DNA of 64,000 bases, from contig CACWWZ010000011.1 of assembly GCA_902764705.1 (NCBI GenBank), positions 1 through 64,000 on the forward strand. The letters run 5' to 3'. Positions 40,878 through 51,857 of the stretch are shown here, piece after piece. Each line of letters starts with the position of its first letter. Within the stretch, counting starts at the first letter, position 1. The stretch is from an uncultured Prevotellaceae bacterium. Lineage in GTDB: Bacteria; Bacteroidota; Bacteroidia; Bacteroidales; Bacteroidaceae. The translations under genes and the position numbers were made by a program. The notes beneath the pieces were generated by a model that made no database searches, was not told where the DNA came from, and saw nothing but the letters and a program-made list of their open reading frames with translations.

Positions 40878-40950
40878 GAGAACGGGTTGCAGACGACTGA
40901 TTTAGACTAAAAACGCGACTGATTTGAATAAACTAACAAGATGATGGCTT

Positions 40951-43044
40951 ATGAAAACATTGATTAATCGCATATTGCAGGACGGCCACTGTCTGGACGG
41001 CGGCATACTGAAAGTGGACCGTTTTATCAACCACCAGATGGACCCCTACCTGATGAAACAGGTGGCGGTAGAGTTTTTTTCACGCTTTGGCCATTTTGAA
41101 CCGACAAAGATAGTGACCGTCGAGGCTTCGGGCATTGCACCGGCAGTGATGCTGGGATATATGATGGAACTTCCGGTAGTGTTTGCCAAGAAGCAGAAGC
41201 CATCGACGATGGGCAATTCTCTGGTTGCAACGGTACACTCGTTTACCAAGGACGTGGACTGCCCGCTCATCATCAGCCGCGAACACTTGAGGTCTGACGA
41301 CCGCGTACTGTTCATAGACGATTTCCTGGCGTATGGCAACACGGGCCTGGCTATTTTGGATCTTTGCCGGCAGGCCGGTGCAGAGTTGGTGGGCATGGGA
41401 TTCCTCATAGAGAAAGAGTTCCAAGGCGGTCGCAAGGTCCTGGTGGATGCCGGTGTGGTGCACATCGAGTCGCTGGCCATTGTCGAGTCGTTGGAGAACA
41501 ACCAGATTAAGCTGAAAGATGTGAGGCTGCGCAGGGTGAACATATACGAGGAGGCCAGCCGCTGTTTGCTGTGCCAGGATGCGCCGTGCACCAAGGCTTG
41601 TAAGACGGGCGACCCTGCTCGTGCCATCCGTGCCATCAGGTTTGACAACCACAAACCCGCCCTGCGCTGGGTGAAGGACTGCACCGATGCTGACCTGGAA
41701 CGGGCAGAAGAGGCCTGTATCCACTACAACTGGCCTATCCGCATCAAGGAGATGCTGTGCAGCATCAGTAAGGACGATGTGGACCTTGAATGGGGCACGG
41801 AGAAGGGTGAGGAGTTGAAGGTGAAGGGACCTTCGCTCGATATCGACTTCTGCGGCATACGTTGTGAGAATCCGTTCTTCCTGGCGTCGTCGGCAGTGTG
41901 TACGAACTACGAGATGGTGGCGCGTGCCTTTGAGGCAGGGTGGGCAGGTGTGTTCTACAAGACCATCTGTCTGCAGGAGATCCAGGAGGTGTCGCCGCGT
42001 TTCGACGCCATGCACAACAATGCCACGCACGGCGACTTCTATGGTTTCCGTAACATGGAGCAGTTGAGCGAAAACCCTGTGGAGGAGGACTTCAAGATTC
42101 TTCACCAACTGAAACAGAACTATCCCACGAAGGTGGTTGTTGCCTCGATCATGGGACAGACCGAGGAAGAGTGGATGCGGCTGGCGAAGATGGCTGAAGA
42201 GGCGGGCTGCGATGCCGTGGAACTGAACTTCTCGTGTCCGCAGATGAAACACAAGGGCATGGGCAGCGACGTGGGTCAGAGCCCTGAGCTGGTGAAAACC
42301 TATACGGCCTGCGTGAAACAGAGCGTGAAGATTCCCGTCATTCCAAAGATGACACCAAATATCACGCATATCGCGGAACCAGCCGCCGCCTGCGTGGAGG
42401 CCGGTGCCGACGCCATTTCGGCCATCAATACCATTAAGTCGGTGACGATGTCCTTCGACTCGGAGGTGTCAGGACAGCGCACCATCTCCGGTTATTCGGG
42501 CCGTGCCGTCAAGCCCATCGCCCTGCGCCATATTCTGGAATTGGCACAGATGAGAGATGGTTTCAAGATTCAGGATTCAAGTTTAAAGACGGAATTGAGC
42601 GGCATCGGCGGCATAGAGACATGGCGCGACGCCCTGGAATTCATCCAGCTGGGTTGCAGCAACGTGCAGGTGTGTACCTCCGTCATGCAGTACGGCTATC
42701 GAATCATTGACGACCTGATACTGGGTCTGCAGCGCTATATGGCCAAGCGCGGTGTCTCTGAGTTGAAGGCACTGGTGGGCGAGCGGTTGGAGAAATTCCT
42801 GAATCCGGACCATCTGGACCGCGACACCATCATTTACCCGAAGTTCGACAAGGAGCAGTGTATCGGCTGTGGCCGCTGTGAGGTGTCGTGCAGCGACGGC
42901 GGTCATCAGGCCATCGTCTTCGACCATGAAACCCGCCGCCCGCGTCTGGTAGGCACCAAGTGCGTCGGCTGTCACCTCTGTCGCCTCGTCTGTCCGACAG
43001 GTGCTATCGGTGTCACCAAACGAGTTGAGAAGAAAAATAAATAG
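40951..43044 (+). CDS. Fusion: xanthine phosphoribosyltransferase + PreT N-terminal Fe-S domain + PreA
   Basis: A 697-residue single frame joining three enzymes' parts. Residues 1-190 are a complete xanthine phosphoribosyltransferase with the PRPP loop [15 protein letters not shown] (118-132). Residues 196-290 match the N-terminal Fe-S domain of PreT/GltD, with Cys205, 208, 213 and 217 ([14 protein letters not shown]). Residues 298-620 are the FMN domain of the dihydropyrimidine dehydrogenase subunit PreA ([35 protein letters not shown]). Residues 640-690 hold two 4Fe-4S motifs ([22 protein letters not shown]). The FAD and NAD(P)H domains of PreT are absent, so electrons must come from elsewhere. 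Two linkers are encoded by 7-nt arrays. Confidence 0.9.
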   Translation: MKTLINRILQDGHCLDGGILKVDRFINHQMDPYLMKQVAVEFFSRFGHFEPTKIVTVEASGIAPAVMLGYMMELPVVFAKKQKPSTMGNSLVATVHSFTKDVDCPLIISREHLRSDDRVLFIDDFLAYGNTGLAILDLCRQAGAELVGMGFLIEKEFQGGRKVLVDAGVVHIESLAIVESLENNQIKLKDVRLRRVNIYEEASRCLLCQDAPCTKACKTGDPARAIRAIRFDNHKPALRWVKDCTDADLERAEEACIHYNWPIRIKEMLCSISKDDVDLEWGTEKGEELKVKGPSLDIDFCGIRCENPFFLASSAVCTNYEMVARAFEAGWAGVFYKTICLQEIQEVSPRFDAMHNNATHGDFYGFRNMEQLSENPVEEDFKILHQLKQNYPTKVVVASIMGQTEEEWMRLAKMAEEAGCDAVELNFSCPQMKHKGMGSDVGQSPELVKTYTACVKQSVKIPVIPKMTPNITHIAEPAAACVEAGADAISAINTIKSVTMSFDSEVSGQRTISGYSGRAVKPIALRHILELAQMRDGFKIQDSSLKTELSGIGGIETWRDALEFIQLGCSNVQVCTSVMQYGYRIIDDLILGLQRYMAKRGVSELKALVGERLEKFLNPDHLDRDTIIYPKFDKEQCIGCGRCEVSCSDGGHQAIVFDHETRRPRLVGTKCVGCHLCRLVCPTGAIGVTKRVEKKNK
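41800..41827 (+). repeat. 7-mer array in the fusion-protein linker
   Basis: GAGAAGG, GTGAGGA, GTTGAAG and GTGAAGG follow at 7-nt steps and encode the hydrophilic linker [11 protein letters not shown] between the Fe-S domain and the PreA domain. Confidence 0.45.
42561..42588 (+). repeat. 7-mer array in the PreA domain
   Basis: TTTCAAG, ATTCAGG, ATTCAAG and TTTAAAG at exact 7-nt steps encode the insert [11 protein letters not shown] just before the conserved SGIGGIETW motif. E. coli PreA has a different loop there. Confidence 0.55.
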
Positions 43045-43110
43045 CGATTTTATGCGCGTAGGCTTGATTTTGTCGGGCTGAGGTAAAAGATTATCGCCAT
43101 AATACAATAA

Positions 43111-43144
43111 AAAGATGTTTCCCAGCAGAGGAAACATCTTTTTT
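43111..43144. terminator. Bidirectional terminator between Xpt-PreA and galK
   Basis: AAGATGTTTCC and GGAAACATCTT form a perfect stem, flanked by A and T runs. Confidence 0.85.
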
Positions 43145-43169
43145 GTTGTGTTGACTGATGTCGTTTCGG

Positions 43170-44336
43170 TTAGCAGAGCTTGCGGGAGCCGTCGCCGATG
43201 ACGACGTCATAGACCTTGGGCTCGTGGCCGTACTTGGCATTGAACTTCTCCTTCGCCGTTGCAATGAACTGGCGGTAGAGGTCGTTGCGAACGAGGTTGA
43301 TGGTGCAGCCGCCGAAGCCGCCGCCCATGATGCGCGAACCGGTAACACCGCACTCTTTGGCAATGTCGTTAAGGAAGTCGAGCTCTTCGCAGCTGACCTC
43401 GTAGTCCTTCGACAGGCCTTCGTGGGTCTGATACATCAGTTCACCGACCTTCTCGTAGTCGCCTTCGTTCAAGGCGTCGCAGACAGCCAGCACACGGTCT
43501 TTCTCACCGAGCACGAAGCGGGCGCGCTTGTAGTCTTCCTCGCCAACTTCAGTACGCACTTCGTCAAGCTGTTCCCATGTGCAGTCGCGCAGGGTTTCGA
43601 ACTTGCCCTCGGGATGCTTGGCCTGAATGTGCTTCACTACGTTCTCGCAGGAGTTGCGGCGGTCGTTGTAGGGCGAACCTGCCAACTGGTGCTTGACAAC
43701 GCTGTCGAGCAATACGAGGCGATAGCCGTCGGGCTTGAAGGGGAAGTATTCGAACTCGCGGCTACGGCAGTCGAGGCGCATGAGGCAACCAGCCTTGCCG
43801 AAGACGGAGGCGAACTGGTCCATGATGCCGCAGTTGACACCGCAGTAGTTGTGCTCAGTGGCCTGTCCGGCAAGAGCCATATCCCACTGGCTGACCTTGT
43901 TGTCGCCAAAGATGTCGTTCAGACCGCAGGCGAAGCAGCTCTCCATGGCGGCGCTGCTGGACATGCCTGCACCGAGGGGCACGTCGCCGGCGAAGGCGAT
44001 GTTGAAACCCTTGACGGGTACACCGAGTTTCTTCATCTCGAGGGCGATACCATAGATGTAGCGAGCCCACGACGCACGGGGACCGGCGGGGTCGTTGAGG
44101 TGGAAGTCCACACGGTCCTTCAGGTCGATGGCATAGGCCATCACGGTGTCTTCCGTGCCGTTGGCGCGCATTTCGGCCATGATGCCTTTATCGACTGCGC
44201 CGGGGAACACGAAACCACCGTTGTAGTCAGTGTGCTCGCCAATGAGGTTGATACGTCCGGGAGATGCATATACATTGCCGGTCTTTCCATCAAAGTGCTT
44301 GATGAAACGGCTTCTTACAAAATCAATTTCCATCAT
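43170..44336 (-). CDS. galK: Galactokinase
   Basis: A 388-residue GHMP kinase that phosphorylates alpha-galactose at C1, the entry to the Leloir pathway. Motifs are the galactokinase signature PGRINLIGEHTDYNGGFVF, the ATP loop PLGAGMSSSAAMES, the catalytic region NYCGVNCGIMDQFASVFG and the C-terminal SRIMGGGFGGCTINL. It is the last gene of galM-gluP-galK on the minus strand, 48 nt after gluP, with a 7-mer array in the gap and a terminator after it. The gal uridylyltransferase and epimerase are not in the window. Confidence 0.97.
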   Translation of the reverse strand: MMEIDFVRSRFIKHFDGKTGNVYASPGRINLIGEHTDYNGGFVFPGAVDKGIMAEMRANGTEDTVMAYAIDLKDRVDFHLNDPAGPRASWARYIYGIALEMKKLGVPVKGFNIAFAGDVPLGAGMSSSAAMESCFACGLNDIFGDNKVSQWDMALAGQATEHNYCGVNCGIMDQFASVFGKAGCLMRLDCRSREFEYFPFKPDGYRLVLLDSVVKHQLAGSPYNDRRNSCENVVKHIQAKHPEGKFETLRDCTWEQLDEVRTEVGEEDYKRARFVLGEKDRVLAVCDALNEGDYEKVGELMYQTHEGLSKDYEVSCEELDFLNDIAKECGVTGSRIMGGGFGGCTINLVRNDLYRQFIATAKEKFNAKYGHEPKVYDVVIGDGSRKLC

Positions 44337-44348
44337 AAGGTCTATAAT

Positions 44349-44383
44349 CTTTAAACTTTAAACTTTCAACTTTAAACTTTCAA
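44349..44383. repeat. 7-mer array between gluP and galK, 5 units
   Basis: CTTTAAA and CTTTCAA heptamers start at 44349, 44356, 44363, 44370 and 44377. The array abuts the gluP stop codon. Confidence 0.75.
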
Positions 44384-44384
44384 C

Positions 44385-45707
44385 TTATTCCACGGGGATA
44401 TCCTTGTTGACGTTCTTGCAGCCAAGGAGGGCGTAATAGAACATGTAGGCCATGGCGAGCAGATAGATGAAGTAGCTCGGCATGTAGCCCATGATATCGG
44501 CAAAGAAATTCTGTACGACGGGGAGCACGCCACCACCAACAACCATCATCATGAAGATACCGGAAGCCTGTGCGGTGTATTTGCCCAGTCCCTCGGTAGC
44601 GAGGTTGAAGATGGATGCCCACATGACCGATGTGCAGAGTCCGCAGAGCACGAGCAGAATGGCACTCAGTGGTACGGTTGTCATCTCAACGGAACCTTCG
44701 AGGATCTTCACCAATGGCATGGTAGCCGTTACGCTCTTCGGAGTGAAAATGGCAGCGATGATGAGCACCATACCCACAAAAGTGCAGAATAGCATCATCT
44801 GGCGAGAAGAAATCTTGCCGCCGACGGCGCTGCCAATCATACGACCTACAAGCATCAGCAACCAGTACATGGCAGCCACGGCACCACCGATGGTGGCGGC
44901 GTTAAGCACAGCCTCGGGATTCACCCAGGCGCCGTTAGCCGTTGTGTCGGACAGATAGAAGTTCAGACCGCCAGGGATACCGACCTCGACGCCTACATAG
45001 ACGAAGATGGCAATGACGCCCAACAGACAGTGGCGGAATGACCATGGTGAGTGCTCGAACTTAGTCTCGGCAGTGACCTTGCCCAACTCCGGATCCTGAA
45101 TGGGGATGAATGTAAGGATAATGAAGGCTGCAGCAAAGACGGTCATGGCGATATACATCACCAGATTGACGTCGGCCATTTGCGTCGATGCCGTCACGGT
45201 GCCGATGAGTGCACCGACGAGCATGGGTGTCATAGTGCCCGACAGCGAGTTCAGCGTGCCGCCGATCATGTTTAGCTGGTTACCGCGGTTACCACCGCCA
45301 CCCAGCAGGTTGAGCATGGGATTGACGACGGTGTTAAGAATACAAACGGAGAAACCCGACACGAAGGCGCCGAACAGATAGATGCAGAATCCGGGGATGC
45401 CTCCAGAGAATCCGGAAAGGAACTGGATGAGCACACCGATGAAACCTACGGCAATACCGATGAGTGCGGTCTTCTTGTAGCCGACCTTAGTTAGCATCTT
45501 ACCTGCGGGAATACCCATGAACAGGTAAGCAAAGAAGTTCATGAAGTTACCCATGATACCCAATACGTTGGAGCCGCCGATTTCAGGCTGGTTCTTCCAA
45601 ATCACACCAATGGGTGCGCCAAGGTTCGTAACGAACGAAATCATGGCGTAAAGAAACATCATAGTCACAATGGCTATGATGCTTCCGTTTTTCTGTTGAT
45701 TACTCAT
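44385..45707 (-). CDS. gluP: Sugar MFS transporter, FHS family (glucose/galactose type)
   Basis: A 440-residue inner-membrane proton symporter with 12 predicted helices, of the FucP/GluP type used for galactose and glucose in Bacteroidetes and Brucella. It begins GSIIAIVTMMFLYAMISFVTN and has the conserved FMNFFAYLFMGIPAGKMLTK after helix 2, the GFSVCILNTVVNPMLNLLGG motif, and the second-half GGKISSRQMMLF loop. Its place between galM and galK makes galactose the likely substrate. The symbol is by family; substrate specificity is inferred. Confidence 0.88.
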   Translation of the reverse strand: MSNQQKNGSIIAIVTMMFLYAMISFVTNLGAPIGVIWKNQPEIGGSNVLGIMGNFMNFFAYLFMGIPAGKMLTKVGYKKTALIGIAVGFIGVLIQFLSGFSGGIPGFCIYLFGAFVSGFSVCILNTVVNPMLNLLGGGGNRGNQLNMIGGTLNSLSGTMTPMLVGALIGTVTASTQMADVNLVMYIAMTVFAAAFIILTFIPIQDPELGKVTAETKFEHSPWSFRHCLLGVIAIFVYVGVEVGIPGGLNFYLSDTTANGAWVNPEAVLNAATIGGAVAAMYWLLMLVGRMIGSAVGGKISSRQMMLFCTFVGMVLIIAAIFTPKSVTATMPLVKILEGSVEMTTVPLSAILLVLCGLCTSVMWASIFNLATEGLGKYTAQASGIFMMMVVGGGVLPVVQNFFADIMGYMPSYFIYLLAMAYMFYYALLGCKNVNKDIPVE

Positions 45708-45742
45708 ATTGTAATGAAGTCTAATTAGTTGTCAATGGCTTA

Positions 45743-46834
45743 TTACTCGACAACGCCGAAGCGATAAATGGTCTTATGCTTGTACTGCTGACCGGGATTC
45801 AGAATCACCGAGGGGAAGTACGGGCGGTTTGGCGTGTCGGGGAAGTGCTGAGTCTCGAGGCAGACTGCGCTGCGGCGGGGGAACGTAGCACCATGAACAC
45901 CCTTGTAGCCAGTGGCGAAGTTAGCGGTGTAGAGCTGCATGCCGGGCTCGGTGGTGTAGCACTCGAGGGTACGGCCGCTCTTGGGCTCGGTAATTCGGGC
46001 AGCAAAACTAAGCTCGCCCTCTTCCTTCTTATTCAATACGTAGTTGTGGTCGAAACCATGACCGAACTTGATCTGCTCGTCATCAGCTTCGATATCCTTG
46101 CCGAAAGCCTTCGGTGTGCGGAAGTCGAAAGGAGTGCCGGCTACCTTCAGGATTTCACCCGTAGGAATAGCGGTGTCGTCGGTGGGCAGATAGAAGTCGG
46201 CATTGATCTCGCAAATCTGATCCTCGATAGTGGGAGTGGGGTTGGCGATGCCAGCCAGTGAGAAGAAGGCATGGTGTGTCAGATTTACGATGGTCTTCTT
46301 GTTGGTGGTAGCCAGATACTCAATCACCAGCTCGTTCTGGTCGGTGAAAGTGAATTCAACCGTTACGTCAAGCTCGCCAGTATAACCTTCTTCTCCATAG
46401 GAAGATACGCGGTGCAGGGCTAATGAGCGGGGACCCATCTGACGGGCATCCCAAACCTTGCAGTTGAAACCCTTCTTACCGCCGTGCAGGTGGTTGGGAC
46501 CATCGTTGAGTGCCAGCTGGTACTCCTTGCCGTTCAGCGTGAACTGACCCTTGCAGATGCGGTTGCCCCAACGACCGATAAGTGTAGACAGGTAGGGCTC
46601 CTGTCCGCTGGTGAGCTGCTCAATGTTGGCGTGTCCCTGAATGACGTTTGCCACGTTGCCATCCTTGTCGGGAACCATGATGGCGCAGATGGCTCCACCA
46701 TAGTTGGAGATAGCTACTTCATAACCCTTACGGTTCTTCAGAATGTAAAGATCCGTCTTCTTACCATTGATTGTTGTCTGGAAATCTTTGCGGTTCAGAC
46801 CGCACAAATTCGCTGTTTCTGTTGTGTTTGCCAT
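45743..46834 (-). CDS. galM: Aldose 1-epimerase (galactose mutarotase)
   Basis: A 363-residue mutarotase that interconverts beta- and alpha-galactose so galactokinase can act. It has no signal peptide, so it is cytoplasmic. Motifs are the catalytic His in VNLTHHAFFSLAG, the substrate-binding NRICKGQFTLNGKEY and HLHGGKKGFNCKVWD, and the catalytic Glu in AVCLETQHFPDTPNRP. It is first in the gal operon. Upstream on its strand are a weak -7 box and a candidate LacI-type site (46917) shared with uxaC. Confidence 0.95.
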   Translation of the reverse strand: MANTTETANLCGLNRKDFQTTINGKKTDLYILKNRKGYEVAISNYGGAICAIMVPDKDGNVANVIQGHANIEQLTSGQEPYLSTLIGRWGNRICKGQFTLNGKEYQLALNDGPNHLHGGKKGFNCKVWDARQMGPRSLALHRVSSYGEEGYTGELDVTVEFTFTDQNELVIEYLATTNKKTIVNLTHHAFFSLAGIANPTPTIEDQICEINADFYLPTDDTAIPTGEILKVAGTPFDFRTPKAFGKDIEADDEQIKFGHGFDHNYVLNKKEEGELSFAARITEPKSGRTLECYTTEPGMQLYTANFATGYKGVHGATFPRRSAVCLETQHFPDTPNRPYFPSVILNPGQQYKHKTIYRFGVVE

Positions 46835-46916
46835 ATCGTTAATGTTTTAAGTTACTTGATTCTAACATGCAAAGTAACAGAAAATAAACGAGAATGGCAA
46901 ATGAAATCGCGTAAAA

Positions 46917-46926
46917 AACGTTTACG
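46917..46926. promoter_or_regulatory. Candidate operator upstream of galM
   Basis: AACGTTTACG is identical to ten bases of the uxaC palindrome at 35094. Here it lies inside a wider inverted repeat, CGTAAA-AAACG-TTTACG (46910-46926), about 40 nt upstream of a -7-like box (TTACTTTG, 46877-46870 on the minus strand). Confidence 0.4.
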
Positions 46927-46942
46927 AGAGTGTTAAAAACTT

Positions 46943-48241
46943 CTAAATGCAATTTTTGAGGAAGTCGCCGACCACGTAACTTGAGCCTCCAATGAAGACG
47001 AAATCGTTGTCGCCGGCCTGTTCCATTGCAGCGCTATATGCTTCATCTACAGACGGATAGCAACTTCCGGAGATTCCGTGATTGACAGCGAGAAGGCGTA
47101 CGGATTGCTCGTTAAGGGCTCTTTTCGTGTTTGCCTTCGTAAAATAGTAAATTGCCTGCTTGGGAAGCAGTTCGAGCACACTATCGATGTCTTTATCGTT
47201 CACCATTCCGAAAACGATGTGCATTTTTTCGCACTTCACCATCGCCAGCTGACGGCTCAGATACTGCCATCCGCCGACATTGTGTCCGGTGTCGCAAACC
47301 ACATGCGGATGCTGTTGGATGGTTTGCCAGCGACCCATGAGTCCGGTGTTGCTGCACACCTTGCCGACACCGTTGTGCAATTCAATGCAGTTGAGTCCGG
47401 GAAAACATAGATAGCCGAGTTTCTCGACCATTTTAAGCGTATAGAGCACGGTGTTCAGATTCTTCTGCTGGTATATGCCTCCCAGATCGCCGTCGAAAAC
47501 GCCGACATGTTTCGTTTCGTAATGCATGCCACCATCTGGGGTAGGTTGGGCACTGATGACCTCGGGTTCGTCCTCGGCAAAAATGATGGGAGCGCCCATC
47601 TCCTTGGCCTTAGCCTCGAAGACGGGACGTGTCTGCGGATGGTTCTCACCGATTATCACGGGTGTACCTCTTTTAATAATACCCGCTTTTTCACTTGCAA
47701 TCTTGTCGAGTGTCTCGCCCAGGAATTGCTGATGGTCGAAACTGATGTTGGTAATAACCGAGACGATGGGATTGATGATGTTGGTACAGTCCAGGCGTCC
47801 GCCGAGTCCTACTTCGACGATAGCAATATCAACGTGCTTGTCGCTGAAATACTTGAATGCCAGAGCGGTAGTCACCTCGAAAAAGGAGGGGTGGAGGGGT
47901 TCGAAGAAAGCACGTTCGCGTTCCACGAAGTCAACCACATATTCCTCGCTGATAGGACGTCCGTTGATGCGGATGCGCTCGCGGAAGTCAACCAGGTGTG
48001 GAGAGGTGTAGAGACCTACGATATAACCACACTCCTGAAGCACGGACGCCAGCATGTGGGACACACTGCCCTTGCCATTGGTGCCTGCCACGTGGATGGT
48101 GGCAAACGACTGGTGGAGATGTCCGAAATGCTCGTCGAGTGCTTGAGTGTTGCTGAGCCCTTCCTTATAACCCGATGCCCCCTGTCGTTCGAACATGGGC
48201 ATCTGGCTGTAAAGGTAATCGCAGGTTTCCTGATAAGTCAT
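46943..48241 (-). CDS. folC: Folylpolyglutamate/dihydrofolate synthase
   Basis: A 432-residue Mur-ligase-fold enzyme that adds glutamate to dihydropteroate and tetrahydrofolate. It has the P-loop HVAGTNGKGSVSHMLASVLQ, the second signature AIVEVGLGGRLDCTNII and the C-terminal-domain motif VVCDTGHNVGGWQYLSRQLA. It is encoded after dnaJ in the same direction, 27 nt away. The galM gene begins about 110 nt further on behind its own candidate promoter. Confidence 0.95.
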   Translation of the reverse strand: MTYQETCDYLYSQMPMFERQGASGYKEGLSNTQALDEHFGHLHQSFATIHVAGTNGKGSVSHMLASVLQECGYIVGLYTSPHLVDFRERIRINGRPISEEYVVDFVERERAFFEPLHPSFFEVTTALAFKYFSDKHVDIAIVEVGLGGRLDCTNIINPIVSVITNISFDHQQFLGETLDKIASEKAGIIKRGTPVIIGENHPQTRPVFEAKAKEMGAPIIFAEDEPEVISAQPTPDGGMHYETKHVGVFDGDLGGIYQQKNLNTVLYTLKMVEKLGYLCFPGLNCIELHNGVGKVCSNTGLMGRWQTIQQHPHVVCDTGHNVGGWQYLSRQLAMVKCEKMHIVFGMVNDKDIDSVLELLPKQAIYYFTKANTKRALNEQSVRLLAVNHGISGSCYPSVDEAYSAAMEQAGDNDFVFIGGSSYVVGDFLKNCI

Positions 48242-48268
48242 ATCTTTCTCTCCTTACTCTTCAACTCC

Positions 48269-49426
48269 TTAATTAAAATAATTCTTGAACTTCTGGAAGA
48301 TGCTTTGCTTGGTGGCTGCGTCGCCCTTGAAGTTGTCGCTCTGGCGGAACTGCTCGATGGCTCGCTTCTCGTCGCTCGTCAGCGTTTTTGGAACATACAC
48401 GCTGACGTTGACTACCAGGTCGCCGTTGCCGCGTCCGTAACCTTGTACGGCAGGGAGTCCCTTGCCGCGCAGACGTAATGTCTTGCCGGGTTGTGTGCCC
48501 GGTTCCATCTTTACCTTTAGACGTGTTCCCTCGATGGTGGGAATCTCCACGTCGCCTCCAAGTGCTGCTGTCGGGAAATCGAGCAGCAGATTGTATATCA
48601 GGTTGTTGTCGTCGCGAATAAAGGTGTCGTTCGGTTCTTCTTCAACAAAGACTTGAATGTCGCCGTTGACTCCGTTACGCATTCCGGCATTTCCCTTGCC
48701 AGGCACGTTGACAATCATGCCTTCTGCAACACCGGCGGGAATCTTGATCTCAACGACTTCCTCGCCTTTCTCTATACCTGTTCCGTGACAGTGGTGACAC
48801 TTGTTCTTGATCACCGTACCGGCACCGTCGCAGGTCGGGCAGACACCTTGCGTCTGCATCATACCGAAGATGCTCTGGGTGGTATGTGTGATGACACCGG
48901 AACCGTGACACGTAGGACATTTCTCCGTAGCAGAGCCGTCCTCAGAACCGGTACCGTGACAATGTGAGCAGGCAACGTCCTTGCGTACCTTGAATTTCTT
49001 GGTGACGCCGTGGGCAATCTCCTGCAGCGACAGACGAACCTTCAAACGTAGGTCGCTACCACGGTGTACCTGTGGTCCGCGTTTTCCACCCCCAAAACCG
49101 CCGAAACCAGCGTGACCACCGAAGATGTCGCCGAACATCGAGAAGATGTCGTCCATATTCATCGAGGTTCCACCGAAGGGGTTGAAACCGCCGCCTCCTC
49201 CAGGACCATTGAAACCAAAGGTGTCATACTGCTGGCGCTTCTGGGGGTCGTGCAATACGTCATAAGCCTCGGCAGCCTCCTTGAACTTCTCCTCGGCTTC
49301 CTTGTTGCCGGGGTTGCGGTCAGGGTGATATTTGATGGCGATGGTGCGGTACGCCTTTTTGATCTGGTCTTCGGTTGCGTTCTTGTCTACGCCAAGCACC
49401 TCATAATAGTCTCTTTTCTGTGCCAT
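48269..49426 (-). CDS. dnaJ: Chaperone protein DnaJ
   Basis: A 385-residue type I Hsp40 that delivers substrates to DnaK and stimulates its ATPase. The J-domain starts [20 protein letters not shown] with HPD in [11 protein letters not shown] Gly/Phe-rich linker ([16 protein letters not shown]) is followed by four zinc-finger motifs, [24 protein letters not shown] and CHHCHGTG, and by the C-terminal substrate-binding domains ([16 protein letters not shown]). It follows grpE by 50 nt in the same operon, with a 7-mer array in the gap. dnaK is elsewhere. Confidence 0.97.
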   Translation of the reverse strand: MAQKRDYYEVLGVDKNATEDQIKKAYRTIAIKYHPDRNPGNKEAEEKFKEAAEAYDVLHDPQKRQQYDTFGFNGPGGGGGFNPFGGTSMNMDDIFSMFGDIFGGHAGFGGFGGGKRGPQVHRGSDLRLKVRLSLQEIAHGVTKKFKVRKDVACSHCHGTGSEDGSATEKCPTCHGSGVITHTTQSIFGMMQTQGVCPTCDGAGTVIKNKCHHCHGTGIEKGEEVVEIKIPAGVAEGMIVNVPGKGNAGMRNGVNGDIQVFVEEEPNDTFIRDDNNLIYNLLLDFPTAALGGDVEIPTIEGTRLKVKMEPGTQPGKTLRLRGKGLPAVQGYGRGNGDLVVNVSVYVPKTLTSDEKRAIEQFRQSDNFKGDAATKQSIFQKFKNYFN

Positions 49427-49441
49427 TGATTATTTCTAACG

Positions 49442-49483
49442 CTAATCTCTAATCTCTCAACTCTCAATTTTCAATTCTATTGA
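49442..49483. repeat. 7-mer array between grpE and dnaJ, 6 units
   Basis: CTAATCT twice, then CTCAACT, CTCAATT, TTCAATT and CTATTGA, at exact 7-nt steps. The last unit contains the grpE stop codon. Confidence 0.7.
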
Positions 49484-50061
49484 CCTACTGCCACTTTGGC
49501 ATGACGGATGACTTTGTCGTTCAGCTGATAGCCAGTCTGCAGACAGTCAATCACCTTGCCTTTCTTGTCGTCACCCATTCCGGGAACCATAGCGACGGCC
49601 TCGTGCAGGTCCGTGTCAAAGTCTGCGTCTTCTGTGTCAATCTTCTTGACGCCCAGACTCTCCATCGCCTTCATCATCTTGTTGTAGATGAGTTCCATGC
49701 CTTCGCGGAGAACGGCAGGGTCGTCAGTCTTTTCGCCATTAGCCAAGGCACGTTCCATGTCGTCAATGACGGGCAGAATGGCTCCGACGGCTTTCTCGCC
49801 GCCGTTTAGAATCAGCTCGGCTTTCTCCTTCAAGGTGCGCTTGCGGTAGTTGTCGAACTCGGCAGTCTTGTAGAGAATCTGCGTCTTCAGCTGCTCAATT
49901 TCTTCTTGGGCAGCCTCCAGCGGGTCCTTTTCCTCAGCAGGTGCTGCGTTTTCTGTATTATCGGTGTTTTCGGAATCCTCTGAGTTCTCAGAATTTTCGG
50001 AAGTCTCTTGGTTATCGAGGATTTCTTCCTCTTCCATGTTTATTTTTTCTTCTTCTGTCAT
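49477..50061 (-). CDS. grpE: Nucleotide exchange factor GrpE
   Basis: A 194-residue dimeric exchange factor for DnaK. The N-terminal 60 residues are very acidic and low in complexity (ENSENSEDSENTDNTENAA). A long coiled coil follows (EAAQEEIEQLKTQILYKTAE), then the GrpE core YRKRTLKEKAELILNGGE, and the beta domain VAMVPGMGDDKKGKVIDCLQ and GYQLNDKVIRHAKVAV. It lies between the ABC-F gene and dnaJ on the minus strand. Confidence 0.95.
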   Translation of the reverse strand: MTEEEKINMEEEEILDNQETSENSENSEDSENTDNTENAAPAEEKDPLEAAQEEIEQLKTQILYKTAEFDNYRKRTLKEKAELILNGGEKAVGAILPVIDDMERALANGEKTDDPAVLREGMELIYNKMMKAMESLGVKKIDTEDADFDTDLHEAVAMVPGMGDDKKGKVIDCLQTGYQLNDKVIRHAKVAVGQ

Positions 50062-50135
50062 AGTTGTACATTATTATTTTTGGAACCTGCATGCAAATTC
50101 CGTGCCAACTCTATCACTATTCACCACTTGGCGCA

Positions 50136-51761
<1,626 letters not shown>

Positions 51762-51781
51762 TTATTTATTATTAGCGGCTG

Positions 51782-51789
51782 CAAAGGTA
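51782..51789 (-). promoter_or_regulatory. -7 box of the ABC-F/grpE/dnaJ/folC unit
   Basis: Minus-strand TACCTTTG at 51789-51782, 33 nt before the ABC-F start codon. The four genes grpE, dnaJ, folC and ABC-F run in the same direction with short gaps. Confidence 0.65.
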
Positions 51790-51857
51790 CGAATAAAAAT
51801 TGAGCTGACCAAACCCCAGCACACTTTTTATCAGTTTCTAAAAAAGTAAGGCAAATG

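Noticed and set aside
41080-42369. Minus-strand frame of 429 codons opposite the Xpt-PreA fusion
   Set aside because: His-, Leu- and Val-rich antisense translation of a well-supported gene; no promoter or recognisable domain.
43111-43144. Insertion-sequence end or attachment site
   Set aside because: A perfect stem with flanking A and T runs between convergent genes is adequately explained as a bidirectional terminator.
43158-44354. Long plus-strand open frame of 398 codons opposite galK
   Set aside because: It is the antisense shadow of galK, which has full kinase motifs. The antisense product is low-complexity Val/Ala/Asp-rich, without domain features.
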